Shown here in pieces: positions 4,804-6,062 of a stretch of 6,062 bases of DNA; the stretch's first letter is position 1, and every line of letters starts with the position of its first letter. Below the pieces are notes generated by a model. That model worked only from the letters and a program-made list of their open reading frames with translations, had not been told where the DNA came from and did not search any database. Origin of the DNA: an uncultured Eubacteriales bacterium (GTDB lineage Bacteria > Bacillota > Clostridia > Oscillospirales > Ruminococcaceae); the NCBI GenBank assembly GCA_900318545.1, contig ONLC01000136.1:1-6062 (forward strand), written 5' to 3'. A program made the position numbers and the translations under genes.

Positions 4804-6062
4804 AGTCGTGCCGGCTGCTGCTGCTGCCTTGCTGGAGGTATCAGCTGCCTTGCTTGTGTCAGCCTTGCTGGAATCAGCCTTGCTGCTGTCGGTATTGCTG
4901 TCGTTAGAATCAACAGACTCTGTGGACTCTGTAGAATCTACAGACTCATCAGAAGATGTCTCAGAGGACTCATCCTGCTTGCCTGTTGCAGGGATAACCT
5001 CTTCCTCGAAGTGCTCTTCATTTCTCTTGCAAACACGTCTCTTGAGTCCGTCTTCTGTCTCGGTAGCTTCCTTAACGATCTCCCAATCGCCCCAGTCATG
5101 TCCGCCGAACGAATCAAGAACAAGATCTGCTGCCTCTACCTCTTCACCGGGCTCACCGTCTTCGGTAACAGCATAGAGCTTACCGCATACAGTGCACTCA
5201 TAGTGTGCTGCCACGCCGTCCTCTGTGCAGGTAGGTGCTGCTTCTTCAACGAGCTGGTAATCGTGCTCACCTGTAGGATCAATTGTCTTTGTCTCTCTGT
5301 CAAGCTCCTCACCGCAAACTGTGCAGTAAACTACATCATCGTAGCTGCCTGCCTGTCCGCAGGTTGCAGGAACTTCGTTCTCTATGACAGGAACATCGGG
5401 TGTATGCTCTACTGTAGTCTTAGGAATCATTACAGGAGATGGGATCTCGTTCTTACCCTCTGCATCAGAATACATCTTTCCGCATACGGAGCAAGTCCAG
5501 TAAGCCTCAGTTCCGTCCTCCTTGCAGGTTGCAGGAACTGCCTCTGTCTTAACGAGCTCACCTGTGTGTGTTTCACTTACAGGGATAACGAGCTGGCTGT
5601 CATCAGTTACTTCCTGAGTACCTTCCTCGTCAAGATACTTCTTGCCGCACTCTGAGCACTCATAATGAGCCTTTTCACCGGGAGCTGCACAAGTAGCAGG
5701 AGTCTCCGGAGTCTCGATTATTGTACCTGTGTGAGTTGTGCTCTTAGGAATAACAAGATCAGCTTCGTTTGTTACTACCTCTGTACCCTCTGCGTCAAGG
5801 AACTTCTTGCCGCATTCGGAGCACTCATAATAAGCCTCTGAACCGGCAGCTGCACAAGTTGCATCTACTTTTTCATGAGGTGTCATTTTATGCTCACCTG
5901 TAGCAGCTTCAATTTGAGGATGTCTTTCAAGCTCCGCACCGCAAACTGTGCAGTAAACAACCTCATCGTAGCCGCCGTCCTTATCGCAGGTTGCAGGAAC
6001 AACGTTTTCCTGTACAGGAGTACCGGGTGTATGCTCTACTGTAGTCTTAGAAATTGTTACAG
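4714..6062 (-). CDS. Sortase-type cell-wall surface protein with Cys-rich repeats (5' end outside the window)
   Basis: The C-terminal 448 residues are visible; the frame is open to base 6062, so the start lies outside. The ATG at 5884-5886 is inside a repeat and is not the start. From the N-terminal side there are six HC3-type repeats of about 47-56 residues, in the order A-B-B-B-A-B. A has ATC-x(11)-CTVCGxEL and B has ATC-x(10)-CSxCGKxYxDAEG. A degenerate seventh unit follows (HDWGDWEIVKEATETEDG, one Cys left). Then come a stalk of about 55 residues rich in Ser, Asp, Thr, Lys and Ala, the sorting motif NPSTG, a hydrophobic segment, and the tail KKKQK. The protein should be exported and covalently fixed to peptidoglycan by a sortase. 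No enzyme domain is seen in this part. The repeats resemble those of the neighbouring LRR protein but have longer spacing. Function is unknown; adhesion or display is an inference. The 19 cysteines are unusual for a Gram-positive wall protein. Confidence 0.88.
   Translation of the reverse strand, partial: VTISKTTVEHTPGTPVQENVVPATCDKDGGYDEVVYCTVCGAELERHPQIEAATGEHKMTPHEKVDATCAAAGSEAYYECSECGKKFLDAEGTEVVTNEADLVIPKSTTHTGTIIETPETPATCAAPGEKAHYECSECGKKYLDEEGTQEVTDDSQLVIPVSETHTGELVKTEAVPATCKEDGTEAYWTCSVCGKMYSDAEGKNEIPSPVMIPKTTVEHTPDVPVIENEVPATCGQAGSYDDVVYCTVCGEELDRETKTIDPTGEHDYQLVEEAAPTCTEDGVAAHYECTVCGKLYAVTEDGEPGEEVEAADLVLDSFGGHDWGDWEIVKEATETEDGLKRRVCKRNEEHFEEEVIPATGKQDESSETSSDESVDSTESTESVDSNDSNTDSSKADSSKADTSKAADTSSKAAAAAGTTNPSTGAAAGTMAAGIAVIAALAIVKKKQK
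4812..4974 (-). repeat. Ser/Asp-rich low-complexity stalk
   Basis: About 55 residues between the last Cys unit and the sorting motif. The first half is acidic and repetitive (DSTESTESVDSNDS), and the second half repeats SSKAD-like units before a run of Ala. Such linkers typically span the peptidoglycan and hold the folded part of a wall protein outside it. Confidence 0.8.
5301..5435 (-). repeat. Copy 2 of the A-type Cys repeat (627 bases from copy 1)
   Basis: Aligns without gaps to 5928-6062 at a fixed offset of 627 bases (209 codons), with 22 mismatches in 135 positions by my count (about 84% identity). It encodes the TTVEHTP, ENEVPATC and YCTVCGEELDR parts of unit A2. Three B units lie between the copies. 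Confidence 0.85.
5928..6062 (-). repeat. Copy 1 of the A-type Cys repeat (reaches the window edge)
   Basis: Partner of 5301-5435. It encodes TTVEHTPGTPVQEN, VPATC and YCTVCGAELER. The match continues to the last base of the window, so the repeated block, and probably more copies, extend beyond 6062. Confidence 0.85.

Noticed and set aside
4705..5655. Plus-strand open frames of 316 and 183 codons opposite the wall-protein gene.
   Set aside because: Their translations (Cys/Leu-rich or Ala/Ser/Leu-rich) are shadows of the repetitive coding sequence on the other strand, with no supporting ribosome site or domain.
5884..5886. ATG as the start of the wall-protein gene.
   Set aside because: The frame stays open upstream to 6062 and encodes another complete Cys repeat, no signal peptide follows this ATG, and it falls inside a repeat unit.

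Overview
The window looks like a piece of chromosome from an anaerobic, gut- or rumen-type Firmicute of the Ruminococcus / Oscillospiraceae group. Four things point there: a secreted leucine-rich-repeat (BspA-like) protein ending in a type-I-like dockerin, a sortase-type surface protein with an NPSTG signal, Cys-rich extracellular repeats of a style common in gut Clostridia, and Gram-positive sigma-A promoters with strong Shine-Dalgarno sites. Genus level is an inference; nothing here fixes the species.

Everything recognisable is on the minus strand, so transcription runs from right to left. In that direction the window holds: (1) the C-terminal 448 residues of a large cell-wall protein (4714-6062, 5' end outside the window), with HC3-type Cys repeats, a Ser/Asp-rich stalk and a sorting signal; (2) its terminator (4645-4675); (3) an exact-consensus promoter, a 5'-UTR hairpin and an 820-residue exported LRR protein with four related Cys repeats, a small beta-rich module and a C-terminal dockerin (2063-4525); (4) a terminator whose T-tract abuts the -35 box of a second exact-consensus promoter; (5) argS, arginyl-tRNA synthetase, complete at 583 residues (201-1952); (6) a short LRR-like coding remnant starting six bases after the argS stop and running into an approximately 74% GC hairpin-rich segment at the window edge (1-80).

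argS is housekeeping. The two large surface genes appear to be separate transcription units, not an operon, but they share an unusual extracellular module: a His, then an ATC motif, then CxxCG, in tandem. One protein would be displayed through a dockerin-cohesin contact and the other through covalent wall anchoring. The LRR remnant on the far side of argS suggests that surface-protein genes have been gained and lost on both sides of this gene. No CRISPR array, tRNA, rRNA, complete insertion sequence or origin is seen, and no stretch longer than 200 bases lacks a gene or a gene remnant.
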